A stretch of DNA of 64,000 nt, from contig NZ_LVEM01000003.1 of the NCBI RefSeq assembly GCF_001641335.1, positions 1,087,191 to 1,151,190 on the forward strand, written 5' to 3'. Made by a program: the position numbers and the translations under genes. The stretch is from Bradyrhizobium stylosanthis. Lineage in GTDB: Bacteria > Pseudomonadota > Alphaproteobacteria > Rhizobiales > Xanthobacteraceae. Below, piece by piece: positions 1-9,144 of this stretch (the stretch's first letter is position 1; every line of letters starts with the position of its first letter). The notes under the pieces were generated by a model. The model was not told the origin of the DNA, did no database searches, and saw only the letters and a list, made by a program, of their open reading frames with translations.

Positions 1-51
1 GGTCGAGCTGGACGACTTGCTGGTGCTGTCGGTCGCGCTGGTGACGTTCAT
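1..51 (-). CDS. flgD: FlgD, hook-capping protein, N-terminal fragment
   Basis: Only the first 17 codons lie in the window, reading MNVTSATDSTSKSSSST from an ATG at 51. A GAGAGG ribosome-binding site sits just upstream, overlapping the end of flbT. A Ser/Thr-rich N-terminus of this kind is typical of alphaproteobacterial FlgD, the scaffold that caps the growing hook, and flgD commonly follows flbT in rhizobial clusters. The assignment rests on this short peptide and the gene order, because the catalytic body of the protein lies outside. It is co-directional with flbT and probably in the same operon. Confidence 0.6.
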   Translation of the reverse strand, partial: MNVTSATDSTSKSSSST

Positions 52-65
52 GTGCCTCTCCGCTG

Positions 66-476
66 TCAGGCAGCCTGGAATGGGACTTCAGTGGTGGCGC
101 CGGCCAGGATGGCCTGCTCCACCGGGAACAGCGCCCGGATCCGCTTGAGCGCTTCGAAATAGCGGGTCGCCCCGACCAGCTCGTCGACCGCGGCCAGCCC
201 CTCCAGCATCTCGTGGCTCTCGCATACCGCGGCCAGGGCCGCGTGATGCTGGGCGTAGAGCGCCGAAGCGTCGCGGACGTCGGTCGGGTTCATCAGCATG
301 AGCTGGACGATGAAATAGAGCTGCCGCATCGCCGTGGTGGCGTCGGAGGCCTGCATCACCTGCCCTTCGAGCAGGAACATCACGTCGTTGACGAGCTCGA
401 CGGAGACCTTGCGGTCCACGCGCAGCACCGCGCCGTTGATGTAGATCCGTTCGCCCGCCCGCAAGGATATCTTCAT
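66..476 (-). CDS. flbT: FlbT, flagellin post-transcriptional regulator
   Basis: This 136-residue protein matches the FlbT family in length and pattern: the N-terminal LRAGERIYINGAVLRVDRK stretch, then VMFLLEGQVM and a helical second half. In Caulobacter, FlbT binds the 5' leader of flagellin mRNA and controls its translation and stability; in other rhizobia homologues can act positively. Its ATG touches the stop of flaF, so the two are translationally coupled. It acts in the cytoplasm. The three flagellin leaders in this same window are the obvious candidate targets, which is an inference. The ORF is complete with no sign of damage. Confidence 0.93.
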   Translation of the reverse strand: MKISLRAGERIYINGAVLRVDRKVSVELVNDVMFLLEGQVMQASDATTAMRQLYFIVQLMLMNPTDVRDASALYAQHHAALAAVCESHEMLEGLAAVDELVGATRYFEALKRIRALFPVEQAILAGATTEVPFQAA

Positions 477-820
477 TAGAGTGCGTCTCGGATCAGGCGG
501 TTGATTTCGATGAGCTGCACGACGTCGTTCGACTTCTCCTCACGGAGGCGGTCGGCTTCCTTGACCACCCAGAGGCCGATCGAGATGATCTCCGCGCGCA
601 GCTTCTCGGGAAGCGCGTTTTCCGGATGCGAGAGATCCTCGATGAAGATCGTCCACAGCCGTCGTACATAGAGCAGGCTCTGGACCTGATCCTCGAAACT
701 GGCGCGGCCCTTCTGAAGGCGCTCGAGGCGGTCGATGCCGAGGCTGAGCGCCTGCCGCTCGCGACCTCTCGCCTCGGAGCCGCTCTCGTCGACGACTGCT
801 TCATAGGCTTCAAAGCTCAT
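476..820 (-). CDS. flaF: FlaF, flagellin synthesis regulator
   Basis: The predicted product of about 114 residues begins MSFEAYEAV and carries the family features: an all-helical fold, the LYVRRLWTIFIEDL stretch and a C-terminal IGLWVVKEADRLR segment. FlaF works with FlbT in alphaproteobacteria to set flagellin translation and supply flagellin to the export apparatus. The open frame extends three codons upstream to a GTG at 829, but the ATG at 820 gives the family-like start. It lies 69 bases after flgL and its stop overlaps the flbT start, so flgL-flaF-flbT are probably one transcript. Confidence 0.92.
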   Translation of the reverse strand: MSFEAYEAVVDESGSEARGRERQALSLGIDRLERLQKGRASFEDQVQSLLYVRRLWTIFIEDLSHPENALPEKLRAEIISIGLWVVKEADRLREEKSNDVVQLIEINRLIRDAL

Positions 821-888
821 CAGCACCACTCTGCGCAGGAAACGGAATTACAAGACAAGGGTCGTAAACCTCGAAAACGTGCTCTGGC

Positions 889-1935
889 TCAGAGATAGTT
901 GATGAGGCTGATCTTCTGGAGCTGCGAGGTCAGCGCCAGCGCCGTCTGGATCTGGGTCTGCAGGGTGTTGACCCGGACCGAAGCCTCCGTCGGATCGACT
1001 TTTTCCATGCCGACGATCTGGTTGTTCAGAATGTCCTGCTGCGTCTTCAGCTTGTCGGTCGCGGAGTCGATCCGCTGCTGGACCGTGCCGACGCTGCCGC
1101 CGAGCGTGGCGAGATCGGTGATCGCGCCGCCGACGAGGGAGATGGCCTTGTCTACGACGACCTGGAACGTCTCCTGGCTCAGTTTCGCGTTCCCGAGATC
1201 CGCCATCATGGTGTAGGCCTCGGCGAGCTTGCGGAAGCCGGTCTGGTTGGCGCTGACGGACGTATCTGCGATTTCGGTCGTGGAGATGCGGCTCTGCATG
1301 ACCTGGTCAGTCGCCGTCGACCAGTTGGTGTTCCAGGCCGGGCTCGCGAACTCGGCATCGAAGGTGGTGTTGAGGAACGTCTGCATCTGGGCCGGGGTGA
1401 TGCTGGCAACGCTGCCCGAGGACTGCGAGAAGCCGAAGGTCGCGAGGAAATCCGCGTCGACCTGGTTCTTGCTGGCCGAGCCCGTGGCATAGGCCGTGAC
1501 CGGCATGTTCGCCGTGTTGACGCCCGAGAAGAGATACGAGCCGTTGTAGGAAACGTTCAGCGCGCCGATCAGATCCTGCAGGTTGGCGGACGCGGGCGGC
1601 AGGACGATCCGCCCGCCATTGTCGGTGCTGCGGGCCGCGATCAGGTCCTTGAGGAAGTCCGTTGCGGTCGTGCCGAGCTGGGTGATCCGGTTCTGCGTGA
1701 CGTCGAGGCGTCCCGAGACGAGCTCGTTGGTATCGATGAGCTGATCGGCGAAGCTCCAGTCTGCCCGCAGGGTAACGTCGCCCCCCGTCGTGGCACCGAG
1801 CTCGAGGCCGACGTCGGCGAAACGGCCGGTGGTCGCTTCCGTCGAGGCCTTGCTCAGCGCGGCCTGGTTGTTCGTGATCGAAGACCTCAACGATGAAGAC
1901 AGCATCAAGGTCGAGATGTAATTCGCGCTCATCAT
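889..1935 (-). CDS. flgL: FlgL, hook-filament junction protein (HAP3)
   Basis: The 348-residue product starts MMSANYISTLMLSSSLR and has flagellin-like terminal helices: an N-terminal segment with NNQAALSKASTEATTGRFAD and a C-terminal helix ending LTSQLQKISLINYL. The middle contains the LFSGVNT motif (GSYLFSGVNTANMPV) typical of FlgL. It forms the ring of subunits joining FlgK to the filament and is exported by the flagellar type III system, so no signal peptide is expected. It starts three bases after the flgK stop, showing tight coupling in the flgE-flgK-flgL unit. Length is within the usual family range. Confidence 0.93.
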   Translation of the reverse strand: MMSANYISTLMLSSSLRSSITNNQAALSKASTEATTGRFADVGLELGATTGGDVTLRADWSFADQLIDTNELVSGRLDVTQNRITQLGTTATDFLKDLIAARSTDNGGRIVLPPASANLQDLIGALNVSYNGSYLFSGVNTANMPVTAYATGSASKNQVDADFLATFGFSQSSGSVASITPAQMQTFLNTTFDAEFASPAWNTNWSTATDQVMQSRISTTEIADTSVSANQTGFRKLAEAYTMMADLGNAKLSQETFQVVVDKAISLVGGAITDLATLGGSVGTVQQRIDSATDKLKTQQDILNNQIVGMEKVDPTEASVRVNTLQTQIQTALALTSQLQKISLINYL

Positions 1936-1938
1936 GGC

Positions 1939-3414
1939 TTAATTCCCCACGGCAGCCAGCAGGCTCTGCAACATTTCGTCGACGGTCGAGATGATCTTGG
2001 ACGAGGCCGAATAGGTGCGCTCGACCTGAAGCATCAAGGACATCTCGTCGTCCATGTTGACGCCGCTGACGTTGGATAGCGCCGCGGTGCTGCGGTCGAG
2101 CAGCGTTTTCTGGTAGGTGACGTTGGAGTCCGCGGTCTGGCGCTGGTTTTCGATCCAGCTCGTCGACGACGACGCGAAGTCGATCAGGCTGCCGCTCGGC
2201 TTGCCTTGCGTGGTTGCGTCGAACGGCTGCGAGGCATCCATGCCGCCGATGAGCTGCTGCAGGCGGGTCGAATAACCGGCGTTGCCGGCGGTGTTGTATC
2301 GGTATGCGACGTTGCCGCTGATCGCGCCGTCGCGCAGCAGGTTGGGATTGCCGCCCTGCGCCGGATCGACGGACGCCGCGACGCTGATCAGGCCGGCAAG
2401 GCCGACCGAGACGGTGGCGCTCGCCGGCATGGCCGGCGCGCCGGGATAGGTGAAGAGGCCGGGAACGTCGGGCAGCGCCGCCGCGGTCTGATCACTCTCC
2501 TTGAAGGTATTGATCAGGCCGCGCGCGATTTCGTCGAGCTGGCTCTGATAGGTGACGGTGTCATTGTCGCGCAGCTGGGCGAGACCCGCGAGCTTGCCCG
2601 ACTTCAGCGGCATCACCGAATTGGCGCCGGTCACGGGGACGCCGTCGATATAGACCGCATTGCCCGTGGTGCCGGGCGAATAGTTGTTGGTCGCGGTGAA
2701 GCTGACCGTTCGCGCCGTCTTGTCGAACAGCACGACGCCGCTGTCGGTGTAGAGCGCCGCGTCGCCGTTGGGGCGGAGCGACATCTCGACGCCGACCTCT
2801 TCCGACAATTTCGAGACGATACTGTCGCGCTGGTCGAGATAGTCGGTGACGTCGTCGCCGGAGATCGTTCCCCTCACGATCGCGTTGTTGACCTTCTCGA
2901 ACTGGGTCAGCAGCTGGTTGATGTTGGCGACCGAGGTCGCCATGTCGGCATCCGCGCCCTCACGGACCGTCTGCACGGTATTGGTCGCCTGGTTGAGCCC
3001 GGCCGCCATGTCCTTGGCGGACGTGACCGCCGCCTGCGCCAGCGTGGTGTTGTCCGGGGCGTTGGCATATTGCTGCAGCGCCTTCTTCAGTGCGTTGAGC
3101 TGCGCCGTCGGCGACTGGTCGAGCTCCGGATCGTCCACGGTGGCCGTGGCGATCTTCTGGAGTCCGTCATAGATCGCGCCCTGCTTGGCCGACGACGAGG
3201 TCGCGGTCAGGACGTTGTTATAGAGACCCGAGCTGGCGGCGCGCTGGATCGCCGCCACATAGACGCCGGCCCCGGGCAGATTGTCCAGCACGGCGATCTT
3301 GCGCGAATAGCCGGCGCTGCTGGCGCCGGCAATGTTGCGCGAGATCGTCGAGGACTGGATGCCCGACGCCATGAGCGACGCGCGGGCGGAGTCGAGAGCA
3401 GCAGTAAGGGACAT
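1939..3414 (-). CDS. flgK: FlgK, hook-associated protein 1
   Basis: A 491-residue protein with the FlgK layout: an N-terminal rod-type motif (SGIQSSTISRNIAGASSAGYSR), a long variable middle, and a C-terminal helix with SGVNMDDEMSLMLQVERTYS that matches the conserved flagellar-rod C-terminal consensus. FlgK sits at the tip of the hook and forms the first junction zone to the filament. It is exported unfolded through the flagellar channel. The gene begins 34 bases after the flgE stop and runs straight into flgL, so hook and junction proteins are made together. No frameshift is seen. Confidence 0.94.
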   Translation of the reverse strand: MSLTAALDSARASLMASGIQSSTISRNIAGASSAGYSRKIAVLDNLPGAGVYVAAIQRAASSGLYNNVLTATSSSAKQGAIYDGLQKIATATVDDPELDQSPTAQLNALKKALQQYANAPDNTTLAQAAVTSAKDMAAGLNQATNTVQTVREGADADMATSVANINQLLTQFEKVNNAIVRGTISGDDVTDYLDQRDSIVSKLSEEVGVEMSLRPNGDAALYTDSGVVLFDKTARTVSFTATNNYSPGTTGNAVYIDGVPVTGANSVMPLKSGKLAGLAQLRDNDTVTYQSQLDEIARGLINTFKESDQTAAALPDVPGLFTYPGAPAMPASATVSVGLAGLISVAASVDPAQGGNPNLLRDGAISGNVAYRYNTAGNAGYSTRLQQLIGGMDASQPFDATTQGKPSGSLIDFASSSTSWIENQRQTADSNVTYQKTLLDRSTAALSNVSGVNMDDEMSLMLQVERTYSASSKIISTVDEMLQSLLAAVGN

Positions 3415-3448
3415 GTTTCGCTCTTGCCCGGAGTGCGCGCCGAAGAAT

Positions 3449-4681
3449 TCAGCGCTTCAGGTTGACGACGACGTCGAGCAGGTCGGCGCCGGTCTGGAAC
3501 GATTTCGAGTTCGCGGTGAAGCCGCGCTGCGCCTCGATCATCCCGGTGAGTTCGTCCGCGAGATCGACGTTGGAATCTTCCAGCGCGCCGCTCTGAACCG
3601 TACCAAGCCCGCCGGTGCCGGCATTGCCGGCCTGCGCGTTGCCGGAATTCATGTTGGTCGAATAGACGTTGCCCGGCTCGGGCGTCAGATTGTCCGGGCT
3701 TGCGACGTCGGCGAGCATGATCGTGAAGAGCGTCGTCTGCTGCCCGTTCTTGAGCACGGCCGTCACGTACCCGTTCTCGTCGACGTTGACCTTGTCGATG
3801 GCCGAAGGAGCGCTGCCGTTGACGGTCGCCTTGAAGCTGAAGTCGGTTCCGGCCTGCGTCATGTTCGACAGGTCCAGTGTCATCGCCGCACCGCCGGGGA
3901 CGGTGAAGGCGAGCGTCGTCGGGCTCGCCGCGGCCAGCGCGCCATTGCCGGTTGCGGTCGTATCGAAGGTGAAAGTGGTGGCGGCGCCGACCGACGTACC
4001 CGTTGCGGAGTTGTAGGCCTGGATCTGCCAGGTGTCCGTGCCGGCGGCCGTCGCCGTGTGGGACATGTAGACGTCCAGCGTGACGGCCCGGCCGATATTG
4101 TCGTAGGCCACGATCGAGCTCTTCGAAGAATATGACGCTGGGCCGGGAGGACCGGCGATCACGGCCGCCTTCGGATCCATATTGCCGGTCGTGAGCGTGC
4201 CTGCCGTCGACGGCACGGGCACCTGCGAAACCTGGGCAACGTTGACGATCTGCATGCCGGACAGGCTGTTCTGCGAGAAATTGGTCACCTTGCCGGGCTG
4301 GCCCAGGAGGTAGAAGCCGGCCGCGTTGACGAGGTTGCCTTGGCTGTCCGGGACGAACGAGCCGGCGCGCGTCAGATATTGCTGCGTGTTGTTGGCGTTC
4401 GACACGACGAAGAAGCCGTTGCCCTGCACGGCAAGGTCCGTGGTCGAGGTGGTGAACTGCGTGTGGCCTGCGTCGCTAATGGCGTAGCGCACAGTGGTCT
4501 CGACGGCGCCGGAATCGTAATTGCCCGAACCGCTCTTGAGGATCAGCGAGGAGAATTCGGTCGAAGCCCGCTTGTAGCCGGTCGTGTTGACGTTCGCGAT
4601 GTTGTCCGAAACCGTCGACAGCTTGTTGGATTGCGCAGACATGCCGGAAACGCCGGTGCGCATAACACCATACAGGCTCAT
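3449..4681 (-). CDS. flgE: FlgE, flagellar hook protein
   Basis: The 410-residue product opens MSLYGVMRTGVSGMSAQSNK and continues with the hook/rod motif NIANVNTTGYKRA; it closes with LTGMIEAQRGFTANSKSFQT and LLDVVVNLKR, both hallmarks of FlgE. The central part is the Gly/Ala/Thr-rich variable hook domain. It polymerises into the universal joint between rod and filament. The start is preceded by a weak GAAGGAG ribosome-binding site. An interval of 90 bases separates it from the upstream lytic transglycosylase gene, so it may carry its own promoter and lead the flgE-flgK-flgL-flaF-flbT unit. Confidence 0.95.
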   Translation of the reverse strand: MSLYGVMRTGVSGMSAQSNKLSTVSDNIANVNTTGYKRASTEFSSLILKSGSGNYDSGAVETTVRYAISDAGHTQFTTSTTDLAVQGNGFFVVSNANNTQQYLTRAGSFVPDSQGNLVNAAGFYLLGQPGKVTNFSQNSLSGMQIVNVAQVSQVPVPSTAGTLTTGNMDPKAAVIAGPPGPASYSSKSSIVAYDNIGRAVTLDVYMSHTATAAGTDTWQIQAYNSATGTSVGAATTFTFDTTATGNGALAAASPTTLAFTVPGGAAMTLDLSNMTQAGTDFSFKATVNGSAPSAIDKVNVDENGYVTAVLKNGQQTTLFTIMLADVASPDNLTPEPGNVYSTNMNSGNAQAGNAGTGGLGTVQSGALEDSNVDLADELTGMIEAQRGFTANSKSFQTGADLLDVVVNLKR

Positions 4682-4771
4682 GAATTGGGCTCCTTCGGTA
4701 GGTTGCAGTTACAATGAGGGTTCTTGCTTGCGCGGGGCTGATGGTCGGGAACCATGCACAACTTCATGTTG

Positions 4772-5353
4772 TCAGGTCGTTTTCGGCTGACAGAACGAGC
4801 GCGCCTTGTCGGTCCACGCGCCGAAGCCGCTCGAAACGAGATGGGCGACGATGTGACAGACGTAGCGCTTCTGCGCCGGCTGGTTGTTGGGGCCCGCATT
4901 GTAGCGGGCCACCGCCATGGTCCAGCTTCCCTCGCGCTGCTTCAGCTCCTTGAGGAAGCGCGCGGCGTACTCGACATTCTTGGCGGGATCGAACATCGCC
5001 TGCACGGAGGCGAACTTGTCGCCGTGATAATAGTGGTTGATCTGCATGCAGCCGAGGTCGATCAGCTTGATGCCCTTGGCGCGCATCGCCTCGAAATTCG
5101 CGATCGCATCGCTCATGTCCTTGGCGAACACGGTCTGGCCGTCGGCACCGAGCGCATAAGGATAGAGCGCGCCGCGCCGTCCGGTCTCGGTGAGGCCGAC
5201 CGCGTAGAGGATGCCGAGCGGAATGCCGTGCTGCTGGGCCGCACGCGCCATCTCGCGCTCGCAGGGGCGCGCGCTGTCGGTGGCGGCCTCGGCGGCGCCG
5301 GCGTTACAGATAAACAGGGCCGCGACTAATCTGCGGCGCCACGTCCTGGTCAT
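4772..5353 (-). CDS. SLT-type lytic transglycosylase of the flagellar cluster
   Basis: The product from the ATG at 5353 is about 193 residues: a signal peptide (MTRTWRRRLVAALFICNAGA) followed by a transglycosylase SLT fold. The candidate catalytic glutamate is E56 in VGLTETGRRG, with the supporting motifs GCMQINHYYH and ARYNAGP. It should cut peptidoglycan in the periplasm to let the rod or motor pass the cell wall, a role played in other bacteria by the muramidase domain of FlgJ. The gene starts inside the 3' end of fliK (about 50 bases of overlap). A longer start at 5401 is possible but would precede the signal peptide with Arg/Ser-rich sequence. Confidence 0.85.
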   Translation of the reverse strand: MTRTWRRRLVAALFICNAGAAEAATDSARPCEREMARAAQQHGIPLGILYAVGLTETGRRGALYPYALGADGQTVFAKDMSDAIANFEAMRAKGIKLIDLGCMQINHYYHGDKFASVQAMFDPAKNVEYAARFLKELKQREGSWTMAVARYNAGPNNQPAQKRYVCHIVAHLVSSGFGAWTDKARSFCQPKTT

Positions 5354-6650
5354 GACGCGTCTCCTGGTTGGACTGGCGCTCGTCGCGGGCCTGCCTCGCA
5401 CTGCCGTCCGATTGTCCGGACGACGTACCGGAGCCGTCGAACGAGCCTTGCGACTGCGACGAGGGCTGATGCTGACCCGAGAGCTGCTGTCCCGAGGGTT
5501 GCTGTTGCGATTGGCTGGAGCCGCTCTGGAATCCGTCCAGCGAGCCGTGCTGGACCGGCGCGACGTCGGCGACGTAACCGGCCGAGTGCATCAGGTCGCG
5601 GATCGTGTCGCGCTGCTGATCCAGCATCTGGCTCGTGTCCTTGCGCTCGGCGGCGAGGTGAACGGAGACCTCAGAACCGACGAGGCGAAGCCGCACGGTG
5701 ACGTTACCGAGCGACGGCGGCTCGAGACTGACGGTCAGGACCTTCAGCGGCTGGTCGGGCGCGTTGGTCTGGGACGTTGCGAGATCGGGGACTGCGGACG
5801 CCGCCGATGCCGAGGATTCCTTCAGCTCAGAGACCACCGCATTGGCGACCTGCTGCGGCGCGTTGAACTGCGCCGGCGGCAGATGGGTCTCCTGCTGGAG
5901 CACGGTGACCTTGGTTGTCTCGGGCAGCGCGTCCCGGGCCGAGGCCTTGACGGCGCGTTCGACATTGGCCGTGACAGCCTCGAAGCCCGGCGTCGCGGGC
6001 ATCGCCTTCGCGGACGCCTCGCCGCCTTGCTGCGCGGTTGCCGTTGCCTGGGACGCTGCGGCCTGCGAGCGCGCGCCGGTCGGAGCGGCGGCGGACGGCT
6101 CGGCATCGACCGTTGCGGCTTTCGCCATGCCCGCCGCCTGCACGTCGCGCTTCGACGTGGAGCGCTCGTCGCGCGCGGACGCATCCTTGCCCTCGCCCGA
6201 CGGCGGTTGCAGTTGTGACTTCACGGCCGGCGCGACGGCAAGCTGCTCGCCGACGATCGCCGGAATGCTCGCGCGGTTCGCAGCGTCCGCCTTCACGGCG
6301 ACGTCGAGCGGGCGCTCCGTTTCCGACGCGTGATCGGTCTTCTGGTCGGATGCTTTGTGGCTGGACTTGGTGTCGTCGGCCGCTTCGGTGCGATCGTCCA
6401 CGGCGTCGTCCTTGCCAGCCGAATGCGCCAGTCGCGCACGCAGCGTTCCGGCTTTCACGGTCGTATCGCTGCCCTCGTCTTTGAGTGCCCGCTTGGCCAG
6501 GTTCGAGACGGTGTGGAGCAGGTCGTTGAACGACGAATCCGCCTGCGACTTCGTCGCCGTGCCCTTCGCCGACCGCGACGCTCCGCGCATGTTGAGGCTC
6601 TCGGCAAGTCCCGAGAAGAGCTGTCCGGAGGTTCCGCTGAGCTTGGTCAT
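5304..6650 (-). CDS. fliK: FliK-like hook-length control protein
   Basis: A 448-residue protein with a low-complexity Ala/Ser/Gln-rich, acidic first two thirds and a conserved C-terminal core around residues 300-355 (LEPPSLGNVTVRLRLVG followed by a basic helix with DQQRDTIRDLMHSAGY), which is the FliK C-terminal domain. Such proteins measure the hook and switch export from hook to filament subunits through FlhB. The tail after the core is a Ser/Gln/Gly-rich stretch. Its ATG overlaps the stop of motC by four bases, and it overlaps the following transglycosylase gene. Sequence conservation outside the C-terminal core is low, as usual for this family. Confidence 0.88.
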   Translation of the reverse strand: MTKLSGTSGQLFSGLAESLNMRGASRSAKGTATKSQADSSFNDLLHTVSNLAKRALKDEGSDTTVKAGTLRARLAHSAGKDDAVDDRTEAADDTKSSHKASDQKTDHASETERPLDVAVKADAANRASIPAIVGEQLAVAPAVKSQLQPPSGEGKDASARDERSTSKRDVQAAGMAKAATVDAEPSAAAPTGARSQAAASQATATAQQGGEASAKAMPATPGFEAVTANVERAVKASARDALPETTKVTVLQQETHLPPAQFNAPQQVANAVVSELKESSASAASAVPDLATSQTNAPDQPLKVLTVSLEPPSLGNVTVRLRLVGSEVSVHLAAERKDTSQMLDQQRDTIRDLMHSAGYVADVAPVQHGSLDGFQSGSSQSQQQPSGQQLSGQHQPSSQSQGSFDGSGTSSGQSDGSARQARDERQSNQETRHDQDVAPQISRGPVYL

Positions 6651-7816
6651 GGGCGGCGATCCCTGGTGAGAAGTTCGAGTTCGCCGAGCTGCTGCTGCGC
6701 GCGCGCGAGCATCGCGGTCGATGATGCGAGATCGAGGCGCGCCGGCGTGACCGGCGGTTTCTCGGCGGTGGATTTGCCCGCGAACGGCTTGCGGATGTCG
6801 AGCGCGAGCTGGACCGTCGCATTCAGAAGCGGAACGTCGCGCTCCGGCAGCTTCGACCGGTCGACCGCCTTCAACTCGGCAAGACCCCCGTCATACTCGT
6901 CGGTGAGCGCCCGCGAGGCGCCGCGGAAGAAACGCGCGCGCTCGCGCTCCGCCGAGGCGTCGGCGCTGAGCGCCAGCGCACGCTCGGACGCGAGCCGGGT
7001 CACTTGCATCAGTCCACGCAGCATCGCATTGCGCGCGATCATGAGATGAAGCTTGAGCCGGCTGGCGCGGTCGATCTGCTCCAGCAGCGCGGCGATCCGC
7101 GCGAAGCGGCGCTCGTCGAGGGCGAGGTTCGATTGCGTCAGGCCCGAGGAGAAGCGCTGCCAGAAATCGCCGGCATAGATCGAGTTGCGGTAGTGGCGGA
7201 CATAGGCCTGCGTCAGGAACTCGAACTTGTCGAAATCCTCGGCCTGCCCGACCAGCAGGATCTCGCGCCGCAGTGCCGCCTCTTCCACCAGCGTGCCGGG
7301 CAACAGCAGGCGCGCGTCGTCCAGGCGCTCGATCGCCAGCGACGCTTCGGTGCGTGCGAACAGCGCGCCCTGGACCAGCGCGACCTGACCGCCCAGGCCC
7401 GAGGGGAGCGTTCGCGGCTTGATGTCCTTGAGCAGATCGCGCGCGTCGTCCTGCCGGCCCTCGACATAGGCGAGCGCACCGTCGAACAGCCGGCTGTCGA
7501 CACTCATCTTGTCGCGCGGGAGCTTGCGGACCAGTTGCGGCGCGCCGCCGCTGAGCAGGTAGATGACGACGGCCTGGCCGTTCTGCGGATTGCTCCAGAC
7601 GCTCGCATCGGCGGCGAGAAACTTCTCGCCGACCTGACGGATCAGCGCGATGTGGCTGCCATGCGCCGCGGTATCGCCATTGGCGATACCGTCCTGCACC
7701 GCCTGCAAGGCACGCACGAGCTCATACGGTTCGCTCGACCTCGGGGCAGGGCCCGGCTCGGCGAGCGCCAGCGGCGACACCATCAGCAGCGCTGCGCAGA
7801 GGAGCGGCCTGATCAC
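6647..7816 (-). CDS. motC: MotC, periplasmic motility protein
   Basis: From a GTG at 7816 the product is 389 residues: a signal peptide (MIRPLLCAALLMVSPLALA) and a helical periplasmic protein with alternating conserved stretches, as in rhizobial MotC. MotC is a periplasmic protein needed for motor rotation in Sinorhizobium; it associates with MotB and is stabilised by MotE. The frame stays open upstream, but that extension lies wholly inside motB in another frame, and the GTG overlaps the motB stop in a GTGA arrangement, which strongly supports this start. motB, motC and fliK are chained by four-base overlaps. Confidence 0.88.
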   Translation of the reverse strand: MIRPLLCAALLMVSPLALAEPGPAPRSSEPYELVRALQAVQDGIANGDTAAHGSHIALIRQVGEKFLAADASVWSNPQNGQAVVIYLLSGGAPQLVRKLPRDKMSVDSRLFDGALAYVEGRQDDARDLLKDIKPRTLPSGLGGQVALVQGALFARTEASLAIERLDDARLLLPGTLVEEAALRREILLVGQAEDFDKFEFLTQAYVRHYRNSIYAGDFWQRFSSGLTQSNLALDERRFARIAALLEQIDRASRLKLHLMIARNAMLRGLMQVTRLASERALALSADASAERERARFFRGASRALTDEYDGGLAELKAVDRSKLPERDVPLLNATVQLALDIRKPFAGKSTAEKPPVTPARLDLASSTAMLARAQQQLGELELLTRDRRP

Positions 7817-9138
7817 GGGCGCTTCTCCCGGATCAGGATCTCGATCCGGCGATTCTGCGCGGCCGCAGGGTCGTTCGGAAGCTTCGGCCGCCGGTCGGCG
7901 TAGCCTTCGACATGCTCGATCCTCAGCGCGTCGACGCCCGAGCGGACCAGCATGTAATAGGCCATCTGCGCGCGGGCGGTCGACAGCCGCCAATTGTCGT
8001 AGTTCTCGGACTTGTACGGCCGATTGTCGGTATGGCCGCGCACGATGATCACGCCGGAACGTTTCGACAGCAGCGGTCCGATCTTGTCAATCACGCGGAT
8101 CAGTTCGGGCCGCGGCTCGGCCGAGCCGACAGCGAACATGCCGAAGCTGGCGTCGTCGGTCAGGCTGACGAGCAAGCCTTCCTCGACCTGGCGCACCTCG
8201 GCCGCAGGTCCAGCGCCGGCCTTGACGTCCGACAGCGCTTCCGCGATCGCGGATTGAAGCTGCTTGACGGTCGGTTGCTGGGTTTGCGCGGCCTCGCGCT
8301 GTTCGGAATCCTTCTTCGCGTCGCCGGCGCGCGCCTGTGCTCCGGCATTGGCCTGAACGTTCGCCTGGACATTCGCTTGGGCACTGCCTTCGCGGGACGA
8401 TTGCGACGGCGCAGGTCCCGGCGGCAGCAGGGGCGACAGGCTTGCCGACGACGCATCGGCGTTCTGAGCAACGCTTCCGCCGGCATCATCCGTCTTGGCG
8501 CGGCGCGGCTGCGGCTCGCCCTGCCCCGCGCTGGAAGCGCTGTCGCGTGCGGATACGTTCGGCTTGGGTTCGCTGTCGATGATACGATCGGCGTCCTTGG
8601 ACGATTGCGGCGCCAGTTTCCAGAAGCCGGGATCGAAGGGATCGCGATAGGCATCGCCGCCCTTCAGGCCGTCTTCTTCGGCCGAAGTCAGCGAGCCGGC
8701 GCGACGCTGGCCCGAGGCCTCGTTCGCGTTGTTGGCGATCTCGGCAAGCGTTGCATAGGGATCGCGGAACAGGACCTTCTCCTCGTAGAAGGGCGGCTTC
8801 TCGGCCGTCGGCGAGTCACCGCGACGCTCTTCGCTCGGCCCGCCCGGCTGGCGCCGGCCCTCCTGGCCGTCGAACGTGGTCGGCTCCTTCTTGGTGAGAT
8901 CCTTCAGACCTTTCGGCGCCGGCGCGTTCTCGGCGAGCTTGATCGGATTAAAATAGCTCGCGACCACCTGCTTCTGGTCCTGGTTGAGCGCGTTGAGCAG
9001 CCACATCACCAGGAAGAACGCCATCATCGCGGTCATGAAGTCCGCATAGGCGATCTTCCAGACGCCGCCGTGATGCGCCTCCTCGGCGAAAGCGTTGCGC
9101 CGGCGGATGATCACCAGCTCTTGCTTGACCTCTTCCAT
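7813..9138 (-). CDS. motB: MotB, flagellar motor stator protein
   Basis: The 441-residue product has a single N-terminal membrane segment in the context GGVWKIAYADFMTAMMAFF, with the proton-carrying aspartate at D33, and a C-terminal OmpA-like peptidoglycan-binding domain (VRGHTDNRPYKSENYDNWRL, then a PAAAQNRRIEILI tail) at about residues 320-440. The middle is a long low-complexity linker of about 200 residues, longer than in enterobacterial MotB (308 residues in total) but usual for rhizobial MotB. With MotA, encoded at the other end of the cluster, it forms the torque-generating stator. It begins seven bases after the stop of the FliH-like gene. Confidence 0.94.
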   Translation of the reverse strand: MEEVKQELVIIRRRNAFAEEAHHGGVWKIAYADFMTAMMAFFLVMWLLNALNQDQKQVVASYFNPIKLAENAPAPKGLKDLTKKEPTTFDGQEGRRQPGGPSEERRGDSPTAEKPPFYEEKVLFRDPYATLAEIANNANEASGQRRAGSLTSAEEDGLKGGDAYRDPFDPGFWKLAPQSSKDADRIIDSEPKPNVSARDSASSAGQGEPQPRRAKTDDAGGSVAQNADASSASLSPLLPPGPAPSQSSREGSAQANVQANVQANAGAQARAGDAKKDSEQREAAQTQQPTVKQLQSAIAEALSDVKAGAGPAAEVRQVEEGLLVSLTDDASFGMFAVGSAEPRPELIRVIDKIGPLLSKRSGVIIVRGHTDNRPYKSENYDNWRLSTARAQMAYYMLVRSGVDALRIEHVEGYADRRPKLPNDPAAAQNRRIEILIREKRP

Positions 9139-9144
9139 GACGGG

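Noticed and set aside
2206..3465. 419-residue plus-strand open frame
   Set aside because: Antisense to flgK, Arg/Gly-rich without any family motif.
7817..7993. Upstream extension of motC
   Set aside because: The extra 59 residues lie inside motB in another frame, have no signal peptide and are Arg-rich.
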